Assembly: GCF_000807255.1 (NCBI RefSeq) | Contig: NZ_CP009268.1 | Span: 650,384 to 714,383, forward strand | Source of the DNA: Clostridium pasteurianum DSM 525 = ATCC 6013 | Lineage (GTDB): Bacteria > Bacillota > Clostridia > Clostridiales > Clostridiaceae | Direction of reading: 5' to 3' | DNA: 64,000 nucleotides | Shown: piece by piece, positions 8,012 to 18,445 of the stretch | How the letters are laid out: every line of letters starts with the position of its first letter | How positions within the stretch are numbered: position 1 is the first letter of the stretch | Program-made: the position numbers and the translations under genes | The notes under the pieces: generated by a model | What the model was told of the DNA's origin: nothing | What the model saw: only the letters and a program-made list of their open reading frames with translations | The model's database searches: none

Positions 8012-9157
8012 ATGTTATACAGAAACTTCGGTAAAACTAATGAAAAGGTTTCAACACTTGGATTTGGGTGTATGAGACTTCCACTTATTCCAGGGGGAGA
8101 TGCTACTAATATTGATGAAGAAAAATCTATAAAATTAATTCGCAGTGCCATTGATAAGGGGGTAAACTACATAGATACTGCCTATCCTTATCATGGAACA
8201 GGTATGGGTCATGGGGGTGCCAGTGAACCCTTTGTGGGAAGAGCCTTAAAGGATGGTTATAGAGAAAAAGTTAAATTAGCTACTAAACTTCCAAGCTGGC
8301 TTATAAATTCAAGAAGTGATATGGATAAATATTTGAATGAGCAGCTGGAAAGGCTTCAAACAGATCATATAGATTTTTATCTTGTACACTCCCTTAATCG
8401 TAAAGACTGGGACAGATTAAAGAAAAATGGTATTGATGAATTTTTGGATTCTGCATTAAAAGATGGTAGAATAAAATATGCAGGGTTTTCCTTCCATGAT
8501 AAATTAGATCTTTTCAAGGAAATTGTAGATTACTATGATTGGTCTTTTTGTCAGATACAATATAACTATTTAGATGAAGAATTTCAGGCAGGAACAGAAG
8601 GACTTAAGTATGCAGCTGAAAGAGGTCTAGGAATTACAATAATGGAACCTCTTAGAGGAGGAAAGCTTGTTAATAATCTTCCTAGAGAAGCTAAGGAGGC
8701 CTTTAATGAAGCAGATATAAAGAGAACTCCTGCAGAGTGGGCATTGAAGTGGGTATGGAATCATCCGGAAGTATCAGTTATTTTAAGTGGTATGAATTCC
8801 ATGGATCAGGTAGAAGAAAATATAAAGATAGCCAGTGAAACGGAAGCCGATTCTCTAACAGAGGGAGAATTAAAACTTATTGATAAAGTCAATAATATCA
8901 TTAAAGGTAAAGTGAAAGTCAATTGTACTGCCTGTGGATACTGCATGCCTTGTCCAGCTGGAGTGAATATTCCAGGTTGTTTTAGTGCTTATAATAATTA
9001 TGGCATGTTTGGAAAAGATGAAACCTATAATATTATGATCAGACGAAGAAATCAAGAGGCGTCTAATTGTGTAAAATGCGGAAAATGTGAAACTCATTGT
9101 CCACAGGGAATTTCCATACGTAAGGAACTAGAAAAGGTAAATGAAGTATTTGCATAG
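8012..9157 (+). CDS. Aldo/keto reductase with C-terminal 4Fe-4S clusters
   Basis: A 381-residue protein. The AKR barrel carries DTAYPYHG (catalytic Asp and Tyr region), the Lys of ATKLPSW and the His of YLVHSLN. The last 80 residues add two Cys groups, CTACGYCMPCPAG and CVKCGKCETHCPQG, typical of ferredoxin-like 4Fe-4S binding. Such fused enzymes are common in clostridia; the electron donor may be ferredoxin rather than NAD(P)H, but this is unproven. A clear AAGGGGG precedes the ATG. Expression is probably MerR-controlled from the promoter at 7874. It ends near a GAAGGGATT/AATCCCTTC hairpin at 9181-9205. Confidence 0.9.
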   Translation: MLYRNFGKTNEKVSTLGFGCMRLPLIPGGDATNIDEEKSIKLIRSAIDKGVNYIDTAYPYHGTGMGHGGASEPFVGRALKDGYREKVKLATKLPSWLINSRSDMDKYLNEQLERLQTDHIDFYLVHSLNRKDWDRLKKNGIDEFLDSALKDGRIKYAGFSFHDKLDLFKEIVDYYDWSFCQIQYNYLDEEFQAGTEGLKYAAERGLGITIMEPLRGGKLVNNLPREAKEAFNEADIKRTPAEWALKWVWNHPEVSVILSGMNSMDQVEENIKIASETEADSLTEGELKLIDKVNNIIKGKVKVNCTACGYCMPCPAGVNIPGCFSAYNNYGMFGKDETYNIMIRRRNQEASNCVKCGKCETHCPQGISIRKELEKVNEVFA

Positions 9158-9180
9158 AATTTAGTAATAAATCTTATTTT

Positions 9181-9205
9181 GAAGGGATTTTGTCATAATC
9201 CCTTC
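9181..9205 (+). terminator. Hairpin after the aldo/keto reductase
   Basis: Perfect arms GAAGGGATT and AATCCCTTC around a TTGTCAT loop, followed by a weak T-containing tail. It is a probable terminator of the monocistronic reductase unit. Confidence 0.6.
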
Positions 9206-9212
9206 ATGTTTA

Positions 9213-9268
9213 GAAAAGCAGAGAGCCAAAATTTCAATTTTGTGCGAATCGCTTTCCCATAGTGCAAG
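9213..9268 (-). repeat. Solo loop module of the modular repeat (inverted)
   Basis: AAAAGCAGAGAGCCAAAATT followed by a T-rich loop, GTGCGAATCGCTTT and AGTGCAAG reproduces one internal module of the big repeat in reverse orientation, with no core stem beside it. It shows that the module can exist apart from the core. Confidence 0.7.
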
Positions 9269-9347
9269 AAGACTAAAATTTATTTAGTATTTGGTGGCAT
9301 ATAGAATAAAGTCAAGTGAAACAAAAAAACATATTGAGAGGTAAAGT

Positions 9348-10748
9348 ATGAGGGTATTATATTACGATTGTTTTTGTGGAATAAGTGGAGATATGAATTT
9401 AGGAGCATTAATTGATTTAGGAGTAGACAAGAATTATATCATAAAAGAGCTTTTAAAGCTCAATTTGTCTTCTGAATATGAGATAGAGGTTAAAAAGGGT
9501 ATTAAAAAGGGCATAACGGGAACTAAGGTAGATGTAATTTTAAAAAATCAGCAGGATCATCATAATAATATTGAAGAAACTCATCATCATGGGCATACTC
9601 ATGGTGAAGCTTTAGTACATAATCATAGTGAAGATGCTGCATACTCTAATCAGAAATTAGAGGAGCACCATCACCATAATCATGAGGATAAAATTGGTCC
9701 TGATGGTGAAGCGGCATTATCATATAGTCATGCTGATAACTTAGAGCACAACCATGGAGAAACTCACCATAAATCACATCACCATCAGCATAGAAATCTA
9801 AAGGATATTGAAAATATAATAAAGGGAAGCACTTTAAATGAAAATGTAAAAGAGATGAGTCTTCATATGTTTATAAAAGTGGCAGAGGCAGAGGCACTGG
9901 TGCATGGCAAGTCACTGCAGGAAGTTCATTTTCACGAGGTAGGAGCTACGGATTCCATTGTAGATATAGTGGGAGCAGCTATAGCACTGGATTATCTGAA
10001 GGTGGATAAGATAATGGCTTCTACCGTTCAAGTAGGCGGAGGATTTGTAAAATGTGCTCATGGAGTCATGCCAGTGCCTGCACCGGCAACGGTAAATATA
10101 TTAAAGCATATACCAATGAAAACCGGTATAGTTCCCTTTGAAACCACCACTCCTACAGGAGCAGCTATATTAGCTGCAAATGTTAAAGAGTTTACAGATA
10201 ATATGGATTTTGTCATAGAAAAAACAGGCTATGGACTGGGAACCAGGGAACTGGACATTCCAAATGTTTTAAGAGTATATCTTGGGAATCTTAAAGGGAA
10301 AGATGAAGATATAGAAGAACAGTATTTACTGGAGACAAATATAGATGACATGAATCCAGAGTTATATGAATATGTGGAGGGGAAACTCTTTAACTCGGGA
10401 GCATTGGATGTATTTAAAACTCCTATTATCATGAAAAAAGGAAGACCGGCCATAAAGCTCAGTGTATTGGTAAGCCAGAAGAGAGAAAATCAGGTGCTGG
10501 ATGTGGTGTTTAAAGAAACTACTTCTATTGGAATCAGAAAATTTAAAGTAGAAAAAACAATGCTCAATAGAGAATTTTCAAAGCTTAAAACCCGTTATGG
10601 AGAAGTGACAATTAAAAATTCCTATTATGAAGGTAAACTTGTAAAATACAAGGCAGAATATGAAGATTGCAAGAGACTGGCAGAGGAAAATAATGTACCT
10701 ATTAGAGAAATCTATAGGTCTATTGATAAGGTTATAGATGAAGGTTAG
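9348..10748 (+). CDS. larC: LarC, nickel insertion enzyme for the nickel-pincer cofactor
   Basis: A 466-residue LarC/DUF111 protein. It opens YYDCFCGISGDMNLGALID, the family start, and has FHEVGATDSIVDIVGAA and TNIDDMNPE typical of LarC1 and LarC2. LarC inserts Ni into pyridinium-3,5-bisthiocarboxylic acid mononucleotide, the cofactor of lactate racemase and related enzymes, using CTP. Residues of about 64-152 form a histidine-rich insertion (HHHGHTHGE, HHHHNHED, HHKSHHHQH) likely to bind nickel. In some lactobacilli larC needs a programmed frameshift; here it is one continuous frame. larB and a nickel transporter follow. Confidence 0.93.
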   Translation: MRVLYYDCFCGISGDMNLGALIDLGVDKNYIIKELLKLNLSSEYEIEVKKGIKKGITGTKVDVILKNQQDHHNNIEETHHHGHTHGEALVHNHSEDAAYSNQKLEEHHHHNHEDKIGPDGEAALSYSHADNLEHNHGETHHKSHHHQHRNLKDIENIIKGSTLNENVKEMSLHMFIKVAEAEALVHGKSLQEVHFHEVGATDSIVDIVGAAIALDYLKVDKIMASTVQVGGGFVKCAHGVMPVPAPATVNILKHIPMKTGIVPFETTTPTGAAILAANVKEFTDNMDFVIEKTGYGLGTRELDIPNVLRVYLGNLKGKDEDIEEQYLLETNIDDMNPELYEYVEGKLFNSGALDVFKTPIIMKKGRPAIKLSVLVSQKRENQVLDVVFKETTSIGIRKFKVEKTMLNREFSKLKTRYGEVTIKNSYYEGKLVKYKAEYEDCKRLAEENNVPIREIYRSIDKVIDEG

Positions 10749-10759
10749 AATAAAAGTAC

Positions 10760-10781
10760 AAAGTTCAAAGAACAAATATCA
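10760..10781 (+). repeat. Short dispersed repeat, copy 1 of 3
   Basis: A 22-bp sequence, AAAGTTCAAAGAAC followed by AAATATCA, repeated exactly at 22720-22741 and 34115-34136. It holds the small dyad GTTC-AAA-GAAC. It lies between larC and larB here; the function is unknown. Confidence 0.75.
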
Positions 10782-10941
10782 AAATAAGTGTATAGTTTCA
10801 ACTAATAAAAATCACAAAGGTAGAATTTAAAATAAAGAGAGAAGGGAGGTAATTTTATCAGAAACCCCATATATCAATATTTAACTGCTATTATATAACC
10901 AATTTAATATTATAAATTTAAATCAATAATTGCAGTTATGA

Positions 10942-11715
10942 GTGGGAATTCTGACTAAAATTGAGATCATGAATAAGGAAGACATAAAAAATCTATTGAA
11001 AGCCGTTAAAGATAATAAAATTCCAATAGATGAAGCTATGAAGACAATTGAAGACCTGCCCTTTAAAGATCTGGGTTTTGCAAAGATTGATAACCATAGA
11101 GAGATAAGAGTGGGATATCCTGAAGTTATATATTGTGCTGGAAAGACAATAGAGCAGGTAAAAAGTATTATTGAATTTATGCTTACTAAGGAAAATAATA
11201 TTTTAGCCACCAGAGTAACTGAAGATATGTATAAGGCTGTAAGGGAAATATGCAAAGAGGTCAGCTACAATAAGCTTGCTAGAACGATGACTATTAAGAA
11301 AAGAGAAGAAAAGCTTACGGACAGCTATATTGTCATAGTTTCTGCAGGAACTTCTGATTTACCGGTGGTAGAAGAAGCTGCAGAAACTGCCATGATATTT
11401 GGAAACAGGGTAGAAAAAATTGTTGATGTAGGTGTGGCAGGTATTCACAGGCTGTTTTCAAAGCTAGATATTATAAGAGGGGCAAAGGTTGTAATTGTTG
11501 TGGCAGGCATGGAAGGGGCTCTTGCCAGTGTAGTGGGGGGCCTTGTAGATAAACCTGTTATAGCAGTTCCCACCAGTATTGGATATGGAGCAAACTTCAA
11601 GGGACTTTCAGCACTTTTATCAATGCTGAACAGCTGTGCCAGCGGAGTTACGGTAGTAAACATAGACAATGGTTTTGGTGCAGCCTACAATGCCAGTATT
11701 ATAAATAAGTTATAA
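10942..11715 (+). CDS. larB: LarB, carboxylase/hydrolase of nickel-pincer cofactor synthesis
   Basis: A 257-residue LarB. The C-terminal half resembles PurE (AIR carboxylase), with [44 protein letters not shown] and a closing GFGAAYNAS. LarB carboxylates nicotinic acid adenine dinucleotide and cleaves the phosphoanhydride to give P2CMN. The start is uncertain: GTG 10942 is the longest option and ATG 10969 ([10 protein letters not shown]) is equally plausible; neither has a good ribosome site. GGGAGG at 10845-10850 lies too far upstream. It sits between larC and the nickel transporter; larE and larA are not in the window. Confidence 0.92.
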   Translation: MGILTKIEIMNKEDIKNLLKAVKDNKIPIDEAMKTIEDLPFKDLGFAKIDNHREIRVGYPEVIYCAGKTIEQVKSIIEFMLTKENNILATRVTEDMYKAVREICKEVSYNKLARTMTIKKREEKLTDSYIVIVSAGTSDLPVVEEAAETAMIFGNRVEKIVDVGVAGIHRLFSKLDIIRGAKVVIVVAGMEGALASVVGGLVDKPVIAVPTSIGYGANFKGLSALLSMLNSCASGVTVVNIDNGFGAAYNASIINKL

Positions 11716-11819
11716 ATTTTATATATTCAGTGTATAATTGGGTATTGTAAATTATGCTGGTTGCAGCGTTAAATATTCTTCCAGTGAATTAATACAGGAA
11801 ATAAATAGGAAAGGAGAAG

Positions 11820-12932
11820 TTGGTCAAAACTGGCAACATTATAAGACTTGCAACTTATAGTAAAGTTATTAAATTCAGTAATTTTAGCAAGTGTTATAAA
11901 GTTTTGGCAACGAAAATTAGTTTGATTAAAAATGTTAAATGGATTTATTACGCAGTAGCAGTGGCAGTACTGCATATAATTGGTATAGCAATACTAGCCG
12001 TTTATGCCCGTGAGTATCCAGAGATGCTTGGTTTTGGATTCCTAGTATATACCTTGGGACTTAGGCACGCTTTTGATGCAGATCATATAGCTGCCATTGA
12101 TAATACTGTACGTAAATTAGCTCAGCAAAAAGAGGAATCTAATGGTGTTGGATTTTTCTTTTCTCTAGGGCACTCTACTGTTGTATTTGTTATGGTGCTG
12201 ATAACCACTTTTTCCATGAAATGGGCTCGGGGAAATATTCCACAGATAAAAGAGATTGGAAGTGTAATTGGTACTTCTGTATCCGGTGGATTCCTTCTAC
12301 TCATAGGAATATTGAATTTATATATATGGTTTGACATCTATAAAATTTTTGTAACCACTAGAAAAGGCAAATACAATGAAGAAGAACTAGATAAGCTTCT
12401 TTTAAATAGGGGGTTAATATCACGTTTTGGAGGACCTCTTTATAAAATTATAAATAAGAGCTGGCATATTTATCCTCTTGGATTTCTCTTTGGATTAGGA
12501 TTTGATACTGCCTCAGAAGTAGCCCTTTTGGCCATTTCTGTAAATGCTGCCAGTCAAGCAGTACCAGGAACACTTTTAATTGCACTGCCAATACTTTTTG
12601 CTGCAGGAATGAGTCTTATGGATACAGCAGATGGTATATTTATGACTAATGCCTATAGCTGGGCCTTTTCAACGCCTCTACGTAAAATATATTATAATCT
12701 GTCCGTTACAGGTATATCTGTAGTGGCAGCACTGTGTATAGGTTTTATTGAGCTGACTCAGATACTTGCACCTAAGCTTGGATTGACTAGTGGTATCTGG
12801 AAGTGGATAACTGATTTGGATTTTGGAAGTGTTGGTTATTTGCTGGTGGCACTGTTTGTACTTTCTTGGGGATTATCTTATTTTATATGGAAGAAACTGG
12901 ACCTGGAATCTACTACAGGGCCAACGGTGTAA
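11820..12932 (+). CDS. NiCoT family nickel/cobalt permease (NixA/HoxN type)
   Basis: A 370-residue membrane transporter with the family signature RHAFDADHIAAIDN in helix II, plus FSLGHSTVVF and LGFDTASEV, all diagnostic of NiCoT high-affinity Ni2+/Co2+ uptake proteins. About eight transmembrane helices are visible. The likely start is the TTG at 11820 just after AAAGGAGAAG; the first 40 residues are not typical of the family, so the true start may be further in. Position behind larC and larB argues for nickel supply to the Lar cofactor. A strong terminator follows. Confidence 0.9.
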   Translation: MVKTGNIIRLATYSKVIKFSNFSKCYKVLATKISLIKNVKWIYYAVAVAVLHIIGIAILAVYAREYPEMLGFGFLVYTLGLRHAFDADHIAAIDNTVRKLAQQKEESNGVGFFFSLGHSTVVFVMVLITTFSMKWARGNIPQIKEIGSVIGTSVSGGFLLLIGILNLYIWFDIYKIFVTTRKGKYNEEELDKLLLNRGLISRFGGPLYKIINKSWHIYPLGFLFGLGFDTASEVALLAISVNAASQAVPGTLLIALPILFAAGMSLMDTADGIFMTNAYSWAFSTPLRKIYYNLSVTGISVVAALCIGFIELTQILAPKLGLTSGIWKWITDLDFGSVGYLLVALFVLSWGLSYFIWKKLDLESTTGPTV

Positions 12933-12941
12933 ATTAAAAGG

Positions 12942-12984
12942 AACAGTCTCGCAATACATGTATCCATTGCGAGACTGTTTTTTC
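12942..12984 (+). terminator. Intrinsic terminator of the lar/nickel operon
   Basis: AACAGTCTCGCAAT pairs with ATTGCGAGACTGTT around a ten-base loop and is followed by TTTTTC. It marks the end of the larC-larB-NiCoT unit. Confidence 0.92.
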
Positions 12985-13188
12985 GTTGCCCTATTAAAAT
13001 AATAGGTTTCCAAATTAGATGTTTATAAAGTATATAAAAATTTATACGATAATAATATCAAATGGAATTTATTATCAGCGAATTTTAGCTTTTTAGTATT
13101 GCAGGTGTACATATAAAATAGATTTTATAAGATTGAGTTGATAATGAAATTCAATTAATAAGATTAAATACATAAGGAGGAAATTTAA

Positions 13189-14901
13189 ATGACATTTTTT
13201 AAGGATATGAATACGGGGAGAAGAATGTTTCTGACATTTTTATGCATAATAGTAGTAATTACTGGGGTTGGATCTTACAGCGTATATTCTTTGGGAAAAG
13301 TAAATTCAAATTCAGAAAAAATGTACAGTAATAATCTTCAAGGTGTACATGCACTTATGGATATGAAACAACAGACCATGAAGGCTCAAAGCAATATGCT
13401 TCAATTAGTTTATTTAAAAGATGAAAATAAGAAAGAAGATTTATTTAAAGATATTGAAAATAGTACAGAAGCAAACAATAAGGATATAAAAATATATAGT
13501 TCCATGTCTATGGATAGTGATGAAAAAAAATATTTTGACAATTTTATAAAGAGTGTTCAGGATTATAGAATAGCAAGGGATAAACTTACAAATGCGGTTA
13601 AAAATAATAATTATGAAGAAGCCGATGGATATTATAAGGATATGGATCAGTTGTGGCAGCCTATAGTTGACAATATAGATAATCTTATTAATATAAATAC
13701 AAACAAGGCAAAAAGTGCCAACGAAGAAAATAAACAAGTATTTAGTTCTGCAAGAAATGCAATGACTATATTTATTATTGTAGATATACTTATAGCCGGA
13801 ATTTTAGGAACACTTATTACAAGATATTTCTCTATATGTATAAATAAATTAAGAGGATATGCCAAAAGAATTGCTGGGTATGACTTTTCAACTCCGATAA
13901 TTATATCCGGTAAGAATGAATTTGCAGAACTATCTCAGGATTTGAATATAGCACAGAAAAATGTAAAAAATCTTGTAAATACCATAATAGAAGATTCCCA
14001 GACTATGAGTGCCTCCAGTGAGCAGCTTACTGCCATGGTACAGGAATTAAATGCAAGTTTTGAAAACATAAATGACTCCTCAATAGAAATAAACAATGGA
14101 GTTCAGGAGAGCAGTGCTACATCGGAAGAAATTATGTCTTCTATAGAAGAAGTAGATGCAAGTATAAATCAGTTATCAGAAAAAGTTATGGAGGGTAGTA
14201 ATAATGCCAATGAGGCTAAGAATAGAGCTACTGAAATGAAAATCCGGTGTGAAGAATCATCAAAATCCATAACTGATCTTCATAGAGAGAAAAATGAAAA
14301 AATATTAAAGGCCATTGAAGAGGGGAAAGTAGTGGAAGATATAGGCAAAATGTCAGATAGTATAGCTTCCATAGCAGAACAGATAAATCTTTTAGCTCTT
14401 AATGCAGCTATTGAAGCCGCTAGAGCAGGAGAACATGGAAGGGGTTTTGCAGTGGTAGCAGAAGAGGTAAGAAAACTGGCAGAGGAGTCTTCAAATTCCG
14501 TAAATAGTATAAAGGACACTATTGTAGGTGTTCAGAAGGCTTTTAAAAATCTTTCTGACAACAGCAGTGAGGTATTGAGATTTATAAATGAAGATATAGA
14601 TAATCAATTTAAGGAATTTACAAAGATGGTGGAATCCTATTATAAGGATTCAAATTTTGTAAGTGGAATAACAGAGGAAGCAGCATCTATGACGGAGGAG
14701 ATAACAGCTACAGTGACACAAGTAAGTATAGCAGTACAGAATATGGTTTTAAGTATGGAAACTTCTTCTGAAAATGTAGAAAAAATAGAACACAAAATGG
14801 TTGAAGTTACTAGTGGAGTAGAGCAGGTAGCAGTTACTTCAGAAAATCAGTCACAGATGGCACAGAATCTAAATGAAGTAATCCATAAATTTAAAATTTA
14901 A
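13189..14901 (+). CDS. Methyl-accepting chemotaxis protein 1 (4HB sensor, HAMP)
   Basis: A 570-residue chemoreceptor with transmembrane helix 1 near residues 12-32, an extracellular helical region of about 160 residues of four-helix-bundle type, helix 2 near 192-212, HAMP to about 265, and a cytoplasmic coiled coil. The signalling tip is [27 protein letters not shown] lies 7 bases before the ATG. The ligand is unknown. It is the first of four chemoreceptors of near-identical length between 13 and 26 kb, each with its own terminator; they share the cytoplasmic domain but differ in the sensor. Confidence 0.93.
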   Translation: MTFFKDMNTGRRMFLTFLCIIVVITGVGSYSVYSLGKVNSNSEKMYSNNLQGVHALMDMKQQTMKAQSNMLQLVYLKDENKKEDLFKDIENSTEANNKDIKIYSSMSMDSDEKKYFDNFIKSVQDYRIARDKLTNAVKNNNYEEADGYYKDMDQLWQPIVDNIDNLININTNKAKSANEENKQVFSSARNAMTIFIIVDILIAGILGTLITRYFSICINKLRGYAKRIAGYDFSTPIIISGKNEFAELSQDLNIAQKNVKNLVNTIIEDSQTMSASSEQLTAMVQELNASFENINDSSIEINNGVQESSATSEEIMSSIEEVDASINQLSEKVMEGSNNANEAKNRATEMKIRCEESSKSITDLHREKNEKILKAIEEGKVVEDIGKMSDSIASIAEQINLLALNAAIEAARAGEHGRGFAVVAEEVRKLAEESSNSVNSIKDTIVGVQKAFKNLSDNSSEVLRFINEDIDNQFKEFTKMVESYYKDSNFVSGITEEAASMTEEITATVTQVSIAVQNMVLSMETSSENVEKIEHKMVEVTSGVEQVAVTSENQSQMAQNLNEVIHKFKI

Positions 14902-14918
14902 GCAGAGAAAAAAATAAG

Positions 14919-14963
14919 AAAGTGGCTGTTACACTAAAAAAATTAGTGCGACAGCCACTTTCC
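14919..14963 (+). terminator. Intrinsic terminator after chemoreceptor 1
   Basis: AAAGTGGCTGT pairs with ACAGCCACTTT, extended by ACACT/AGTG, and followed by CCTTT. It is a strong stem directly after the stop codon. Confidence 0.85.
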
Positions 14964-15010
14964 TTTGGAGTATAATTAAACTAATATGTTTTATTGGAAG
15001 GATGATTTGT

Positions 15011-15666
15011 ATGACGGAAATGGCTAATAAAAGTTCTGGTAAATCAAATTACTATCTCATTGTAATAGTACTTGCCCTTACAACGCTGATGGCGGCAATA
15101 GATACTAATATAGTTAATATTGCCTTGCCTACTGTTGCAAAGTCTCTCAAGGCAAATTTTGCCAGTGTTCAGTGGATAGCTCTCAGTTATCTTTTGGCAG
15201 TAACTTCCCTCATTGTTGGAATAGGACGTATTGGGGATGTATTTGGAAAGAAAACTATTTTTATATTGGGGGTTATAATCTTTACCTTGGCATCTTTAAT
15301 GTGTGGACTATCTACATCTTTGTATTTAATGGATGTCTGGCATTTTTTCAAACACCCAATAATGCATCTATAATATCCTCTGCAAAATCGGAAGAGAGAG
15401 GCCTTGCTTCAGCACTGCTTAATTTGTCACGTACTATAGGACAAACTACTGGAGCGGCACTAATGGGAGCTTTATTTTATTTTTTTACCAATACTAAATC
15501 CATAAGCAAGTCAGATCCCGCAAGTATTGTTTCTGGAATACATTATACTTTTCTTGTGGCAGGGGGAATTATAATAGGAGCTTTCATTATTTCAATGATT
15601 ACTCTTTTCCCTAAAGTGAAACAACAAAAGAATAAATTGGTTAGAGAAAATATTAAGTTAAGATAA
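15011..15666 (+). pseudogene. Decayed MFS multidrug transporter (EmrB/QacA type)
   Basis: The first part (about 108 codons) reads as transmembrane helices 1-3 of a 14-helix MFS exporter: LTTLMAAIDTNIVNIALPTV and GRIGDVFGKK are hallmark motifs. Near 15340 it switches frame and resumes with FQTPNNAS, the motif before the last helices, then runs to KLVRENIKLR. An intact protein is about 470 residues, so roughly 250 codons are missing and the join is out of frame. The gene is inactive. The start at 15011 has GGAAGG upstream; a terminator follows at 15676. Confidence 0.85.
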
Positions 15667-15675
15667 TAATATAAA

Positions 15676-15724
15676 TTGCTTCCTCATGATTCACATTTAG
15701 TGATATTGAGGAAGAATTTTTTTA
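15676..15724 (+). terminator. Intrinsic terminator after the MFS remnant
   Basis: CTTCCTCA and TGAGGAAG form an eight-base perfect stem followed by AATTTTTTT. Confidence 0.85.
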
Positions 15725-15872
15725 TGTTTAATATGTTTTTGTTTGTACTTAATATATTAAATACATTGGGGTGAATTTACTTTTTGATATTGTAATAAAT
15801 AATTTATGTATCTTTGGAAAAATTATATATATATAATTTTATAAATGAGAGTTTAAGTTAGGAGATTAGCAT

Positions 15873-16947
15873 ATGAAAGAAAAATTAACATCATATCAAT
15901 TTTTATCAATAATGTTTTTTGTGTCCTATGGAACTGCAAGCTTGTTTTTCCTAACTCCAGATGCTAAAAATGACATTTGGGTTGCATTATTGTTTTATGC
16001 ATTGGTTTCTATAATTCTTCAAATGATCTATGTAAATCTTTTTAATAAATACCCTGAGGATTCTATAGTAACATATTTACCCAAAATATATGGCCAATAT
16101 ATTGGTTTTATTTTAAGTATTATATATATATGGTTTTTCGCCTATGATGCTGCCAGAGATTTGAGAGACTTTACTGAGCTTATATCATCTTTTTCACTTA
16201 TGAGGATGCCTACATATGTAACAGCATCAGTTTTTACAATTGTCATTACCTATAGTGTTTATAAAGGAATTGAGAATATAGGAAGTATGGCACAGATGTG
16301 TCTTATAATTATGACATTTTCCAGTAGTATTATTTTTATATTATTATATATAACTGGACATACTTTAAAATTTTATAACTTGCTGCCTATTTTACATATG
16401 GACTTTATAGCATTGCTTTTCTATGTTTCCTTATGGTGAATATATAACTATGACTATGTTATATCCTTTTCTAATACAAAGAACTAAATTAAAAAAAATT
16501 GTTATTTCTACAGTAATTTTGGAAGTAATATTTCTTATATTGAATAGTATTTTGTTTATAGTAACTTTGGGATATGAATTTGCCATTTCCACTGATTATC
16601 CTTTGCTTGAAGCTCTTAGACTAGTGCATATTGGTGATTTTTTAAACAGGCTTGATACAATATTTGTAATAATTTTAACGTTAGGAGGATTTTTTAAAAT
16701 ATCTATACTTATGTATGCATCAGCACTAGGAATTTCACAGATGTTTAAGTTTAAAAATTGGGGACTTTTGTGTATCATATTAGGAGTATTTATAATAATT
16801 ACATCATTGATAATGGCAAGAAATAATCCAGAACATTTAAATATTGGTTGGAATTTTATGGTGATATATATATCTATACCTCTTTATATTATTATTCCAC
16901 TATTATCTCTTATAATTTATCATGTAAAAGGATTGATAAAAAAATAA
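15873..16947 (+). pseudogene. Frameshifted spore germination permease (GerAB/GerKB family)
   Basis: Two reading frames (15873-16439 and 16423-16947) together make a GerAB-family endospore germination permease. The intact paralogue at 27382-28491 shows what is lost: its segment between SILPIIH and MFPYGE is 14 residues, but here the same interval is shortened by about 17 bases, which throws the frame. Helices before and after the break are otherwise well kept (FFAYDAARDLRDF, NPEHLNIGW). GerAB proteins sit in the inner spore membrane with GerA and GerC subunits; neither partner is adjacent. AGGAG precedes the first ATG. Confidence 0.85.
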
Positions 16948-17137
16948 TTTTAAAAATAAATTTATACAAGCAGGAAAATATTATATTACTTGTTTTTAGA
17001 CTTTTCATATTGCTTATTTAATGTAATACTTATAATTGTAGTTTTTTATCTATAGTTTGTGATAAAATATAAATTATGCAAAAGAAATGTATTCTAGATT
17101 ATACATTTCTAAAGGAAAAAATGGCAAGGAGAAAAAA

Positions 17138-18385
17138 ATGAGAAAGTTTAAGCATAATTATTATACTATAGTGGCTCTGATTGGAATAATACTTTCAGTT
17201 CTTTGGATCGTATTTATAAAGACGGAACCCTTTTCAGATTTTAAATATTATAATGAATTGGCAAAGCAAATAGCCGCAGGAGGTCAGTGGGGAGATACCT
17301 ATACCTCAGTAGGATATTCAATAATTTTAGGATTTATATACAAAATATTTGGAAGCAGTATTATTACCGCCAAGATTTTTAATGTAATTTTAACTGCATT
17401 AAGTTACCTTATATTTTATAAATTAATAATGAAATTGCCTTTAAAGGATGAAGTACGTAAGATTGTATACTTGTTGTTTGTACTATTCCCAAGCAATATT
17501 TTTTATAATAGTATACTCTGTACAGAAATATTATTTACAACACTTTTTCTTTTAATTACATTGATATATTATAGCAATATTAACTATAAATATGTACTTA
17601 TAGGTGCTTTGGTAGCAGTAAATTCTATGATAAAACCCTTTTTTATGGTATTTTTTCTAGCCATATTTCTAGTAGAACTCTTATCAAAGGTAAAATTTTC
17701 AAAGGTAGTAAAACACACTGCTGTAATATTTATCGTAAGCTTTATAGCTATTTCACCTTGGATATATAGAAATACAAAACTAATGGGACAATTCACCTTT
17801 ATATCCAATAATGGCGGTATAGTTTTATACATAAACAATAATTCACAGAATGATTATGGGAGATGGATGGCTGCTGCTGATGTGGAAAATTCTGTTGTAA
17901 ATACTGATGAATATAAAAAGGCAAATGCTACAGAAAAAAATAAAATGCTCAGCAATGCAGCTAAAAAATGGATAAAGAATAATCCAGGTAAGTTTATAGA
18001 ACTAGGCTTTAAGAGATTATTCAACACATATTTTGTAGGAGATGATGTAATATATGCTCTTAACGGGGCCGGTCTTAGTAAAGGGTTAGAGTATGTTTTT
18101 ATAAGTTATGCTAATATTGCAAGAAATATACTATTTATTCCTGCTATAATTTTAATAATCATAAGCAGTGTAAAAATAATTTTAAATCTCATTAGAAAAA
18201 ATCCTATAGAATCCTTTACTCTTTATGGAATCATATGTTTTTATATGTTTGCATCAGTATATTTCATTACAGAGGGACAGGGAAGATATTCTTTTCCGGT
18301 TATATTTATAGCACTGTATTTCTTAACAGGATTGTTGGCGAAAATATGGTTTAAAGTTAGAAATTTAAATTTTATTAGTAAGTAG
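17138..18385 (+). CDS. Multi-spanning glycosyltransferase-like membrane protein (GT39/PMT-like)
   Basis: A 415-residue integral membrane protein with about nine hydrophobic helices and an early extracytoplasmic loop (FSDFKYYNELAKQIAAGGQW) resembling the acidic catalytic loop of ArnT/PMT-type lipid-linked sugar transferases. A soluble segment (WMAAADVENSVVN...) follows in the second half, and there is ITEGQGRYSFPV near the end, a motif common in GT39-related clostridial proteins. The ATG at 17138 is chosen because AAGGAG precedes it; a longer in-frame start at 17087 lacks one. Donor and acceptor are unknown. It is monocistronic. Confidence 0.7.
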   Translation: MRKFKHNYYTIVALIGIILSVLWIVFIKTEPFSDFKYYNELAKQIAAGGQWGDTYTSVGYSIILGFIYKIFGSSIITAKIFNVILTALSYLIFYKLIMKLPLKDEVRKIVYLLFVLFPSNIFYNSILCTEILFTTLFLLITLIYYSNINYKYVLIGALVAVNSMIKPFFMVFFLAIFLVELLSKVKFSKVVKHTAVIFIVSFIAISPWIYRNTKLMGQFTFISNNGGIVLYINNNSQNDYGRWMAAADVENSVVNTDEYKKANATEKNKMLSNAAKKWIKNNPGKFIELGFKRLFNTYFVGDDVIYALNGAGLSKGLEYVFISYANIARNILFIPAIILIIISSVKIILNLIRKNPIESFTLYGIICFYMFASVYFITEGQGRYSFPVIFIALYFLTGLLAKIWFKVRNLNFISK

Positions 18386-18445
18386 AAATTTATATAGGTA
18401 TTTATCTGAAGATTAATGTAAGTTCTTTCGTACAGGATTTTATCC

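Noticed and set aside
9348-10748. Programmed frameshift in larC
   Set aside because: The gene is one continuous frame from LarC1-like to LarC2-like motifs, so no frameshift is needed here.
15011-15666. Two small MFS-like proteins
   Set aside because: They are the first and last parts of one transporter with a large central deletion and a frame change, so a pseudogene is the better reading.
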